A DNA stretch of 7,205 bases from an uncultured Collinsella sp. (GCA_900554135.1 USFU01000086.1:1-7205), one strand, 5' to 3'. Numbered from the stretch's first letter, positions 1 through 4,933 are shown. The notes: generated by a model from the letters alone, not told the origin. Numbers and translations: made by a program.

Positions 1-528
1 GTCGACAAGGAGGAGATCGGTTCCGTGGGTGCCACCGGCATGACGAGCCGCTTCTTCGAGAACACCGTCGCCGAGATTATGACGCTCGCCGGCGAGGACA
101 GCCCGCTGGCCCTGCGTCGCGCACTCGCCCGCAGCCGTATGCTCTCCTCCGACGTGTCCGCCGGCTTCGACCCGGGCTACGCCGGCAAGTTCGAGACCAA
201 GAACGCCGCCTTCATGGGTCGCGGCCTGTGCTTTAACAAATACACGGGCAGCCGCGGCAAAGGCGGCTCCAACGACGCCGACGCCGAGTACGTGGCGCTT
301 ATCCGCGACATCATGGACGAGGCCGGCGTGGACTTCCAGACCTGCGAGCTCGGTCGCGTCAACGCTGGCGGCGGCGGCACCATCGCCTACATCATGGCCG
401 AGTACGGCATGAACGTCATCGACTCCGGCGTTGCCGTCCTGTCCATGCACGCCCTGTGGGAGGTCGCCAACAAGGCCGATATCTACGAGGCCTATCGCGG
501 CTACAAGGCCTTCATCGAGCGCGCCTAA
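1..528 (+). CDS. M18 family aminopeptidase, C-terminal part (5' end outside window)
   Basis: The reading frame is open from base 1 and ends at TAA 526-528, so about 175 residues of the C-terminal half are visible. The first residues read VDKEEIGSVGATG. This matches the M18 (aspartyl aminopeptidase / aminopeptidase I) block in which the first Glu is the general base and the second a metal ligand. Further blocks fit the family: SSDVSAGFDPGY, where the Asp is the expected metal ligand, and the closing VLSMHALWEVANKADIYEAYRGYKAF, where the His of SMHA is the last expected metal ligand. The family comprises cytosolic di-zinc or di-cobalt exopeptidases that remove N-terminal residues from peptides. 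SSDVSAGFDP, rather than the SADMAHALHP of the DNPEP branch, resembles the aminopeptidase-I-like form of clostridia and actinobacteria. ATG/GTG codons inside this stretch are internal. The gene is followed by a strong hairpin terminator. Family confidence is high; substrate preference cannot be read. Confidence 0.93.
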   Translation, partial: VDKEEIGSVGATGMTSRFFENTVAEIMTLAGEDSPLALRRALARSRMLSSDVSAGFDPGYAGKFETKNAAFMGRGLCFNKYTGSRGKGGSNDADAEYVALIRDIMDEAGVDFQTCELGRVNAGGGGTIAYIMAEYGMNVIDSGVAVLSMHALWEVANKADIYEAYRGYKAFIERA

Positions 529-542
529 CCAACCCTCGTAAC

Positions 543-611
543 TTGCGGTGAAATACGGATTGATTTGGCCTTTCAATGGCACAAACAGACCGTATTCCAC
601 CGCAACTTTTT
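543..611 (+). terminator. Rho-independent terminator between aminopeptidase gene and yaaA
   Basis: Arm 543-558 (TTGCGGTGAAATACGG) pairs with 590-605 (CCGTATTCCACCGCAA) over 16 positions with one A/C mismatch, followed by C and TTTTT (607-611). The 31-base loop has its own small inverted repeat (ATTGA/TCAAT). It starts 14 bases after the aminopeptidase stop and should end that transcript. The U-tract lies only three bases before the yaaA Shine-Dalgarno, so it may also act as a leader attenuator for yaaA. Confidence 0.8.
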
Positions 612-628
612 AGCGGGAGGAAGATTCC

Positions 629-1438
629 ATGTTACAGGTCATCATTTCGCCCGCTAAACAGATGCGGGTTGTCCAAGACGCCTTTAGCGTTCAAGGCATA
701 CCGCCTTTTGCGCATCAAACGGCCCGACTCCATCAGGCACTGCTGGGCATCGAACGCGAGGATGGCGCGGCAGGTCTTCAGGCACTTTGGAACGTGAGCG
801 ACAGGCTACTTACGACGTGCCTGGATACGCTTCACGAAATTATGCCCGTCCTGAGCGATGCCGACCTCGCCGATCCCGATATCGCGCGTCGAATCTCCCC
901 CGCCGTCATGTCCTACCACGGCATCCAATACCAAAGCATGGCGCCCGAGGTGATGGATTCCGCGCAGCTCGCATGGCTGCAAGACCATCTGTGGATTCTC
1001 TCGGGCCTCTACGGATGCGTACGCCCCTTTCATGCCGTTGAACCGTATCGGCTGGAAATGGGCGCGAAGCTCGCCGTCGACAACGCCCGTGACCTCTATG
1101 CGTTTTGGGGCGACAAACTTGCATGCGCCATTGCGCCGACCGGCTCCAACACCACGATCGTCAACCTCGCCAGCGCGGAATACGCCAAAGCCGTTCTGCC
1201 CCGCCTCACCACCGATGCCACGGTCGTCACCTGCCTCTTTGGCGAAGGCATCCGCAACGGCAAGCCCATCCAGCGCTCGACCGCCAGCAAAAAAGCACGC
1301 GGCTCCATGGTGCGTTGGATGGCAGAAAACAAGCTCGAGGATGCAAGCGGGCTCACCGCGTTCGACGTCGGCTACCGCCACGCCCCCAATCTTTCAAATA
1401 AAAACACCTTGGTCTTCCTGAACGAGCAGGCCTTGTAG
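629..1438 (+). CDS. yaaA: YaaA family peroxide stress protein (DUF328/UPF0246)
   Basis: The 269-residue protein is close to the family's usual 240-260. The N-terminus MLQVIISPAKQM matches the YaaA opening (LIIISPAK). The central block YHGIQYQSM...LQDHLWILSGLYGCVRPFHAVEPYRLEMGAKL (about residues 95-150) and the C-terminal block SKKARGSMVRWM...FDVGYRHAPNLSNKNTLVFLNE are the family's conserved segments. In Escherichia coli, YaaA is induced by OxyR and lowers intracellular free iron under hydrogen peroxide stress; the family also binds DNA. It is cytosolic, with no signal peptide. The start at 629 is set by GGGAGG at 615-620, eight bases upstream; an earlier overlapping frame at 576 lies in another phase and has no homology. 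The leader is a terminator-like hairpin. A short GGCCT-TGT-AGGCC hairpin overlaps the stop codon. Assignment is confident at family level; the role in this organism is inferred from homologues. Confidence 0.93.
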   Translation: MLQVIISPAKQMRVVQDAFSVQGIPPFAHQTARLHQALLGIEREDGAAGLQALWNVSDRLLTTCLDTLHEIMPVLSDADLADPDIARRISPAVMSYHGIQYQSMAPEVMDSAQLAWLQDHLWILSGLYGCVRPFHAVEPYRLEMGAKLAVDNARDLYAFWGDKLACAIAPTGSNTTIVNLASAEYAKAVLPRLTTDATVVTCLFGEGIRNGKPIQRSTASKKARGSMVRWMAENKLEDASGLTAFDVGYRHAPNLSNKNTLVFLNEQAL

Positions 1439-1478
1439 GCCCGCCGCTACTTTTGAAGATGCTGCCTAGGCACGGCGT

Positions 1479-1994
1479 CTATTCCGCCAAGCCGTCGGCT
1501 TTGGCAATTTCATTTGTCGAGCCGTCCTGATAGGTAATCTTGACGTGTTCAACCTCGGACACCGCAACGCCCGACGGGGGCTCCAGGCGCCATTCCGTCA
1601 GCGCGATATCCATCGTCGTGGGCACGTTCCCCTGATCTTTGAGCTTCACCGTGAGTGTTTTGAGCGCCGCATCAAACGTCACGCGTTCGATTTCCTCGCC
1701 AGGAATAGACCCGCCGCTCAGCTGCAGTTGCATAAACTCATCGCGCGGATACCAATAGTCGCCCGGCGCGGCAACGGTATTGCCGCCCGCGACCTTCACC
1801 GTCATCATCGGCAGGGCCTCGTCGGCCTCAAACTCCCAGGCGGCGCCGCCGCGACCACCAAACGTCCAGATACAAAAGGCAATCACCAGCACGGCAAGCA
1901 CCGCAAAACCAATCGCGACCAACCCATGGTGAGCGCGGCTCTCCTCGGCAGATACATCCCACTGCGCCTCTCGATATAGATGCTTGTCTTCCAT
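1479..1994 (-). CDS. Single-pass membrane protein of unknown function
   Basis: This 171-residue protein begins MEDKHLYREAQ and ends KADGLAE (stop TAG, complement of 1479-1481). The start at 1994 is chosen because GGGGAGG lies seven bases upstream on the minus strand and because the frame further upstream runs antisense through thiC. Residues 1-23 are polar and probably cytoplasmic. Residues about 24-45 (GLVAIGFAVLAVLVIAFCIWTF) form one clear transmembrane helix, followed by a Gly-rich GGRGG linker. The remaining ~120 residues should lie outside the membrane and are rich in beta-type alternation (MTVKVAGG, KTLTVKLKD, VEHVKITYQDG). There is no lipobox or LPXTG sorting signal, and only one cysteine, inside the helix. 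I do not recognise a family. The gene converges on yaaA and diverges from the thiC riboswitch promoter, which gives no strong functional hint. That it is a real gene is likely from its ribosome-binding site, coding composition and protein architecture. Confidence 0.8.
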   Translation of the reverse strand: MEDKHLYREAQWDVSAEESRAHHGLVAIGFAVLAVLVIAFCIWTFGGRGGAAWEFEADEALPMMTVKVAGGNTVAAPGDYWYPRDEFMQLQLSGGSIPGEEIERVTFDAALKTLTVKLKDQGNVPTTMDIALTEWRLEPPSGVAVSEVEHVKITYQDGSTNEIAKADGLAE

Positions 1995-2019
1995 GTTCGC
2001 CTCCCCGCAGGCACGCTCG

Positions 2020-2050
2020 TTGGCCCAATCGTACCCATTCAGGCTATACT
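2020..2050 (+). promoter_or_regulatory. Candidate sigma-A-type promoter of thiC
   Basis: TATACT at 2045-2050 matches the -10 consensus at five of six bases. TTGGCC at 2020-2025 is a four-of-six -35 with a long 19-base spacer. Transcription would start near 2057, just before the TPP aptamer, which is where a riboswitch transcript should start. The -10 is the better-supported half. It lies in the 171-base divergent gap with the membrane-protein gene. Confidence 0.45.
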
Positions 2051-2062
2051 TGAGCCCACCAC

Positions 2063-2158
2063 ATAAACGGGGAGCTTGCAGGACAAGACGGCAGGCTGAG
2101 ATTGGGCGCGCCCGCCCTGACCCGCAAACCTGATATGGGTAATGCCAACGAAGGGAGC
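2063..2158 (+). promoter_or_regulatory. TPP riboswitch (THI element) controlling thiC
   Basis: All conserved THI-box parts appear in order. ACGGGGAGC (2067-2075) provides the 5' strand of P2. P3 pairs AGCTTGC (2073-2079) with GCAGGCT (2091-2097). The pyrimidine-sensing GGCTGAGA is at 2094-2101, and GACCC (2119-2123) closes P2. The pyrophosphate-sensing arm reads ACCTGATATGGGTAATGCCA and then ACGAAGGGA (2128-2156). P5 is TGG/CCA (2136-2138/2145-2147). An extra short GC hairpin, GGGCG/CGCCC (2104-2108/2113-2117), sits between the TGAGA bulge and GACCC. The thiC Shine-Dalgarno AAGGGAG (2151-2157) is part of the aptamer's 3' conserved strand, and no terminator hairpin lies before the ATG. The expected mode is therefore translational repression: TPP binding folds the ribosome-binding site into the aptamer. 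Identification is very secure; the mechanism is inferred. Confidence 0.96.
2151..2157 (+). promoter_or_regulatory. thiC Shine-Dalgarno embedded in the TPP aptamer
   Basis: AAGGGAG lies eight bases before ATG 2166 and coincides with the universally conserved AGGGA strand of the THI element. This decides the thiC start: the in-frame ATG at 2142 falls inside the aptamer and has no ribosome-binding site of its own. Confidence 0.8.
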
Positions 2159-2165
2159 CGTGCCA

Positions 2166-3500
2166 ATGAGCACACAAACCGAGCCCAAGCTCGTCACGCA
2201 AATCGACTTCGCCCGTGCCGGACAAATCACACCGCAGATGAAAGAAGTCGCCGAGCGTGAGCATCGCGACCCCGAGTACATCCGCGAGCGCGTGGCAGAC
2301 GGCCGCATCGCCATTCCCGCCAATATCGTGCATATCAAAAAGGGCATGCGCGCCTTTGGTGTTGGCGAGGGCCTGTCCACCAAGGTCAATGTGAACCTGG
2401 GCATCTCGGGTGATAAGGCCGATGCCGCCGAGGAGTGGAAGAAGGTCAAGATCGCCGAGGACTATGGCGCCGACGCCATCATGGACCTCTCCAACTCGGG
2501 CAAGACGCGCCAGTTCCGCCAGCAGCTCATCGACGAGACGCCGCTCATGGTGGGCACCGTCCCCATGTACGATGCCATCGGCTACATGGAAAAGCCGCTG
2601 GTCAAGCTGACCAAGGACGATCTGCTCGAGGTCGTGCGCGCGCATGCCGAGGACGGCGTGGACTTTATGACCATCCACTGCGGCATCAACAAGTCGGTCA
2701 TCAAGACCTTTAAGGAGACCGGCCGCCTGATGAACATCGTCAGCCGCGGCGGCTCGCTGCTGTTTGGCTGGATGGAAGTCACCGGCAACGAGAACCCCTT
2801 CTATGAGTTCTACGACGAGGTGCTCGAGATCTGCCACGAATACGACGTGACGATCTCGCTCGGCGACTCCTGCCGCCCGGGTTGCCTCTACGACTCCAAC
2901 GATGCCACCGAGACCGCCGAGATGATCGAGCTGGGCAAGCTGTGCAAGCGCGCATGGGCCGCCGGCGTCCAGGTCATGGTCGAGGGTCCGGGCCACATGG
3001 CGCTCGACGAGATCGCCGCCAATATGAAGCTGCAGAAGCGCCTGTGCCACAACGCCCCGTTCTATGTGCTCGGGCCGCTGGTGACCGATATCGGTGTGGG
3101 CTACGACCACATCACCGCCGCCATCGGTGGTGCCATCTCCGCGAGCTCCGGCGCCGACTTCCTGTGCTACGTGACGCCCGCCGAGCACCTGTGCCTGCCC
3201 AACGCCCAGGACGTGCTCGACGGTCTCATGGCCACCAAGATTGCCGCGCACGCCGCCGACATTGCTAAGAAGGTGCCGCACGCCCGCGACCTGGACGACA
3301 AGATGGGCCAGGCGCGCCGCGAGCTCGACTGGGACGCCATGTGGAAGTGCGCTCTCGACCCGGTCACCGGTAAGAAGCGCTACGAGGAGTCCCCTGCCGC
3401 CACCGAGGGCACCTGCACTATGTGCGGCAAGATGTGCGCCGTCCGTACCGTCAACAAGGTGTTCGAGGGCACGACGATCGACCTTGGCATGGAGGACTAG
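2166..3500 (+). CDS. thiC: Phosphomethylpyrimidine synthase ThiC
   Basis: ThiC is a radical-SAM enzyme that rearranges aminoimidazole ribotide (AIR) into HMP-P, the pyrimidine half of thiamin. This copy has 444 residues, the short form lacking the long N-terminal extension of proteobacterial and plant ThiC (over 600). Recognisable blocks are DLSNSGKTRQFR (108-118), PLMVGTVPMYDA (126-137), DFMTIHCGI (167-175), IVSRGGSL (191-198), ISLGDSCRPGCLYDSND (230-246), VQVMVEGPGH (268-277) and APFYVLGPLVTDIGVGYDHITAAIG (297-321). H277 and H341 have the 64-residue spacing I recall for the zinc-ligand histidines of characterised ThiC. The cluster cysteines are C417, C420 and C424 in CTMCGKMC, a CX2CX3C spacing instead of the often-quoted CX2CX4C. 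The start is fixed by the riboswitch Shine-Dalgarno. The paralogue BzaF (5-hydroxybenzimidazole synthase) is the main alternative, but the TPP riboswitch and adjacent thiD favour ThiC. Confidence 0.96.
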   Translation: MSTQTEPKLVTQIDFARAGQITPQMKEVAEREHRDPEYIRERVADGRIAIPANIVHIKKGMRAFGVGEGLSTKVNVNLGISGDKADAAEEWKKVKIAEDYGADAIMDLSNSGKTRQFRQQLIDETPLMVGTVPMYDAIGYMEKPLVKLTKDDLLEVVRAHAEDGVDFMTIHCGINKSVIKTFKETGRLMNIVSRGGSLLFGWMEVTGNENPFYEFYDEVLEICHEYDVTISLGDSCRPGCLYDSNDATETAEMIELGKLCKRAWAAGVQVMVEGPGHMALDEIAANMKLQKRLCHNAPFYVLGPLVTDIGVGYDHITAAIGGAISASSGADFLCYVTPAEHLCLPNAQDVLDGLMATKIAAHAADIAKKVPHARDLDDKMGQARRELDWDAMWKCALDPVTGKKRYEESPAATEGTCTMCGKMCAVRTVNKVFEGTTIDLGMED

Positions 3501-3504
3501 GCTC

Positions 3505-3528
3505 CTCGCTGCGTGTTTTAGCAGCGAG
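3505..3528 (+). terminator. Hairpin after thiC, weak terminator candidate
   Basis: CTCGCTGC (3505-3512) and GCAGCGAG (3521-3528) form a perfect 8-bp stem around an 8-base loop, four bases after the thiC stop. The following bases, TTGGCTCCC, are not a good U-tract, so it may protect the 3' end or act with the second hairpin downstream rather than terminate alone. Confidence 0.45.
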
Positions 3529-3556
3529 TTGGCTCCCGTCAATTGTTGACGTGTGA

Positions 3557-3579
3557 ACATTTACTTACATTTGCGTAAA
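3557..3579 (+). repeat. Short direct/inverted repeat upstream of thiD, possible operator
   Basis: ACATTTAC (3557-3564) and ACATTTGC (3567-3574) are direct repeats offset by exactly 10 bases, one helical turn. TTTAC (3560-3564) and GTAAA (3575-3579) are also an inverted pair. A TTGACG, possible -35, lies just upstream at 3546-3551, but no convincing -10 sits 16-18 bases after it. The region is AT-rich against its surroundings. It may be a regulator site or promoter; function is unproven. Confidence 0.25.
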
Positions 3580-3592
3580 GATTGCATCGCAC

Positions 3593-3628
3593 GCCCGGGT
3601 TCGACATAGAGTCGGCCCGGGCATCTTT
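3593..3628 (+). terminator. GC-rich hairpin between thiC and thiD, likely terminator
   Basis: GCCCGGG (3593-3599) pairs with CCCGGGC (3616-3622). Inside, CGAC (3602-3605) pairs with GTCG (3611-3614), leaving a 5-base loop and a small internal loop. It is followed by ATCTTT (3623-3628), a moderate U-tract. This is the better candidate for ending the thiC transcript. Its tail runs directly into the TATAAT box below. Confidence 0.5.
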
Positions 3629-3633
3629 ATAAT
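3628..3633 (+). promoter_or_regulatory. Candidate -10 box of thiD
   Basis: A perfect TATAAT lies 45 bases before the thiD start. The nearest -35-like hexamer, TCGACA (3601-3606), is 21 bases away, too far for a typical promoter, and lies in the loop side of the preceding hairpin. There is no extended TGn. Transcription from here would start near 3640 and give a ~39-base leader without a THI element. Confidence 0.35.
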
Positions 3634-3678
3634 GCGGATAAAAGACCCATTTGAATCCGACCGAACAAGGGAGCGAAC

Positions 3679-4509
3679 ATGGATCGTAGTAGGGTTCCTG
3701 CCGTTCTATCCATCGCGGGATCTGACTCCAGCGGTGGCGCCGGCATTCAGGCCGACATCAAGACCATCACAGCACATCGTCTGTACGCCGAGACGGCCAT
3801 TACCGCCATCACCGCACAGAACACCCTAGGCGTTACCGCCGTGCAGAACATCTCCCCCGATATTGTCGCCGCGCAGATCGATGCCGTTTTTGACGACATC
3901 CGCCCCAGCGCCGTCAAAATCGGCATGGTTTCGTCTGTCGAGATTATCGAAGTCATCGCCGACCGCTTGAGCGCCTGGGACGCAACGAACGTGGTCGTCG
4001 ACCCCGTCATGGTTGCCACCTCGGGCGCGCGCTTGATTGCCGAGGATGCCTCCGAAGCACTCACCCGCCGCCTGTTCCCGTTAGCGACGGTCATCACGCC
4101 TAACATTCCCGAGGCTATGGCGCTGCTCGACTACGAGGTCGATTCCGAACGCACGCAGCAAAATGCCGCCATGCTTCTCACCCGCCGCTTTGGCTGCGCG
4201 GCCTTGGTTAAGGGCGGGCATTTTGTCAACGAGGCCAACGACGTACTGGCCGAGCCTGCGCCCCTCGACGACGAGGGCAACCACCTGGGCGACCCGCTCA
4301 CCACGTGGTTCCGCCACAAGCGTATCGAGACTAGTAATACGCACGGTACCGGCTGCACGCTTTCGTCCGCCATCGCCTGCGCGCTGGCCCAAGGCATGGA
4401 TCTTGCCGATGCCGTCAACGCCGGCAAGGCCTACCTAACGGGCGCTCTCGCTGCCGGCTTTGACATGGGCAAAGGTTCCGGCCCCGTCAACCACATGTGG
4501 CAATATTAA
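3679..4509 (+). CDS. thiD: Hydroxymethylpyrimidine/phosphomethylpyrimidine kinase ThiD
   Basis: ThiD is a cytosolic ribokinase-fold enzyme that phosphorylates HMP to HMP-P and HMP-P to HMP-PP, the partner for thiazole phosphate in thiamin synthesis. The 276 residues match the usual 260-280. The N-terminal AVLSIAGSDSSGGAGIQAD (8-26) binds the pyrimidine. TAITAQNTLGV (43-52) and VVVDPVMVATSGARL (105-119) are core motifs. The anion hole and catalytic Cys lie in SNTHGTGCTLSSAIA (219-232; C226). The C-terminus HMWQY is common in bacterial ThiD. It is a stand-alone ThiD with no fused ThiE or ThiN domain. The start at 3679 has AAGGGAG at 3667-3673 with a 5-base spacer. It lies 178 bases after thiC with hairpins between, so it is probably a separate or attenuated unit; no TPP riboswitch precedes it. 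It ends at TAA and is followed by a strong hairpin terminator. Confidence 0.97.
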   Translation: MDRSRVPAVLSIAGSDSSGGAGIQADIKTITAHRLYAETAITAITAQNTLGVTAVQNISPDIVAAQIDAVFDDIRPSAVKIGMVSSVEIIEVIADRLSAWDATNVVVDPVMVATSGARLIAEDASEALTRRLFPLATVITPNIPEAMALLDYEVDSERTQQNAAMLLTRRFGCAALVKGGHFVNEANDVLAEPAPLDDEGNHLGDPLTTWFRHKRIETSNTHGTGCTLSSAIACALAQGMDLADAVNAGKAYLTGALAAGFDMGKGSGPVNHMWQY

Positions 4510-4518
4510 ATAGCCAGC

Positions 4519-4557
4519 AACCTGCCAAAAAAGGACAGGTTTATTTTGGCAGGTTTT
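4519..4557 (+). terminator. thiD terminator, also a REP-like palindrome (GGACAGG loop)
   Basis: AACCTGCCAAAA (4519-4530) pairs perfectly with TTTTGGCAGGTT (4544-4555), a 12-bp stem, followed by TT and ATC. The short T-run TTTT (4554-4557) overlaps the stem end, and the hairpin begins nine bases after the thiD stop, so it should terminate thiD. The loop AAGGACAGGTTTA shares GGACAGG with the palindrome at 5617-5649, which points to a repeat family rather than a one-off terminator. Confidence 0.8.
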
Positions 4558-4574
4558 ATCTGGGCAAATGTCAA

Positions 4575-4604
4575 AACCGCCATAAGGGCACCTTTGTGGC
4601 GGTT
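4575..4604. repeat. REP-like palindrome, degenerate copy
   Basis: AACCGCCA (4575-4582) pairs with TGGCGGTT (4597-4604), and the inner AAGG/CCTT continues the stem to a small loop. Its right half, GGCACCTTTG (4588-4597 region) followed by GGCGG, matches the minus-strand reading of the palindrome at 5617-5649, while the GGACA part of that loop is missing. I read it as a shortened relative of the same repeat. No U-tract follows. Confidence 0.55.
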
Positions 4605-4613
4605 CCTGCAAAT

Positions 4614-4670
4614 ATCTCAATCTGTAACAGTTAGAGCCCTTTTTTAGGTCCACCTGTTACAGATCGAGAT
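4614..4670 (+). repeat. 80-base array, unit 1
   Basis: The left arm ATCTCAATCTGTAACAG (4614-4630) pairs with CTGTTACAGATCGAGAT (4654-4670), 17 positions with one A/C mismatch. The loop begins TTAGAG and holds a TTTTTT run. The unit is followed by TTTT (4671-4674), so unit 1 alone could act as an intrinsic terminator on the plus strand. Confidence 0.8.
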
Positions 4671-4693
4671 TTTTCACTCTGGTCCTTTCGCAT

Positions 4694-4750
4694 ATCTCGA
4701 TCTGTAACAGATAGAGACGATTTAGCCGCCCAAATGTTACAGATCGAGAC
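4694..4750 (+). repeat. 80-base array, unit 2
   Basis: TCTCGATCTGTAACA (4695-4709) and TGTTACAGATCGAGA (4735-4749) form a perfect 15-bp stem around a 25-base loop (4710-4734). The left arm is itself nearly palindromic at ATCTGT-A-ACAGAT. The loop centre GAGACGATTTAGCCG (4714-4728) matches the reverse complement of the unit 3 loop at 13 of 15 bases. No U-tract follows. Confidence 0.82.
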
Positions 4751-4773
4751 ATTCAAATTCCGCTGAAACGAAA

Positions 4774-4830
4774 ATCTCGATCTGTAACAACAACTCGGCA
4801 AAATCGACTCAAGATGTTACGGATCAAGAC
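4774..4830 (-). repeat. 80-base array, unit 3 (inverted relative to units 1 and 2)
   Basis: ATCTCGATCTGTAACA (4774-4789) pairs with TGTTACGGATCAAGAC (4815-4830), with one G-T wobble and one A/C mismatch in the core. Read on the minus strand, the loop gives GAGTCGATTTTGCCG (4810-4796), matching the unit 2 loop. The unit therefore sits in the opposite orientation while keeping the 80-base register. Confidence 0.78.
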
Positions 4831-4838
4831 AAACAGGT

Positions 4839-4867
4839 GGTGCAAAAGGGTCAGGCTAGTTTGCACC
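4839..4867. repeat. REP-like palindrome (GGGTCAGGC loop)
   Basis: GGTGCAAA (4839-4846) and TTTGCACC (4860-4867) form a perfect 8-bp stem. The segment GCAAAAGGGTCAGGC followed by TAGTTTGC agrees at 18 of 23 positions with the minus-strand palindrome at 5617-5649 (GCAAAGGGGACAGGC followed by ACCTTTGC), so it is the closest relative of that copy in the window. It sits three bases from the long hairpin that follows. Confidence 0.65.
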
Positions 4868-4870
4868 AAA

Positions 4871-4933
4871 AACCGTCGCAACATTCGATGAAAATCGCGC
4901 AAACGCGAAAAATCATCGGATGTTGCGACGGTT
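4871..4933 (-). terminator. Long bipartite hairpin, terminator of the pentapeptide-repeat gene
   Basis: AACCGTCGCAACAT (4871-4884) pairs perfectly with ATGTTGCGACGGTT (4920-4933). After one T/G position, CGATGA (4886-4891) pairs with TCATCG (4913-4918), and the tip holds TCGCG-CAAA-CGCGA (4895-4908). On the minus strand the stem is followed by a TTTTT run ending near 4868, which fits termination of the gene ending at 4971. On the plus strand TGATTTTAG follows, so it might work weakly in both directions. Confidence 0.72.

Larger units (their letters stand above)
4614..4830. repeat. Array of three long inverted repeats with exact 80-base period
   Basis: Six copies of the 16-base arm ATCTCGATCTGTAACA occur in alternating orientation. 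They start at 4614 (+), 4655 (-), 4694 (+), 4735 (-), 4774 (+) and 4815 (-). They form three hairpin units of 57 bases each (16-25-16), separated by exactly 23 bases. The outermost arms are the most degenerate: one change in the first arm and two in the last, while the inner arms are near-perfect. The gaps between units differ in sequence, but the loops within units are related (see the units). No open reading frame of note overlaps. The array lies between the convergent ends of thiD and the pentapeptide-repeat gene. It resembles a cluster of REPIN/BIME-type elements more than a CRISPR array. No transposase lies in the window. Function is unknown. Confidence 0.85.

Noticed and set aside
1429..1472. 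Short hairpin GGCCT-TGT-AGGCC over the yaaA stop and palindrome TGCCTAGGCA at 1463-1472 as terminators
   Set aside because: Stems are only 5 bp and the nearest T-run (1451-1454) is not adjacent, so neither is convincing as an intrinsic terminator.
2142..2165. Earlier in-frame ATG for thiC
   Set aside because: It lies inside the conserved TAATGCCA part of the TPP aptamer and has no ribosome-binding site; ATG 2166 has AAGGGAG at the right distance.
1479..3560. A single stop-free minus-strand reading frame of nearly 700 codons
   Set aside because: Everything upstream of 1994 lies antisense to thiC and its riboswitch, with low-complexity His/Val/Asp/Gly-rich translation typical of the shadow of a GC-rich gene. 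Only the last 171 codons form a plausible protein with its own ribosome-binding site.
3593..3622. tRNA T-arm-like string GGGTTCGA
   Set aside because: No acceptor, D or anticodon arms surround it; it is part of the GC-rich intergenic hairpin.
4614..4830. Classical CRISPR array
   Set aside because: Repeats alternate in orientation rather than being direct, are only 16 bases long, the loops inside units are homologous to each other, and there are no cas genes in the window.
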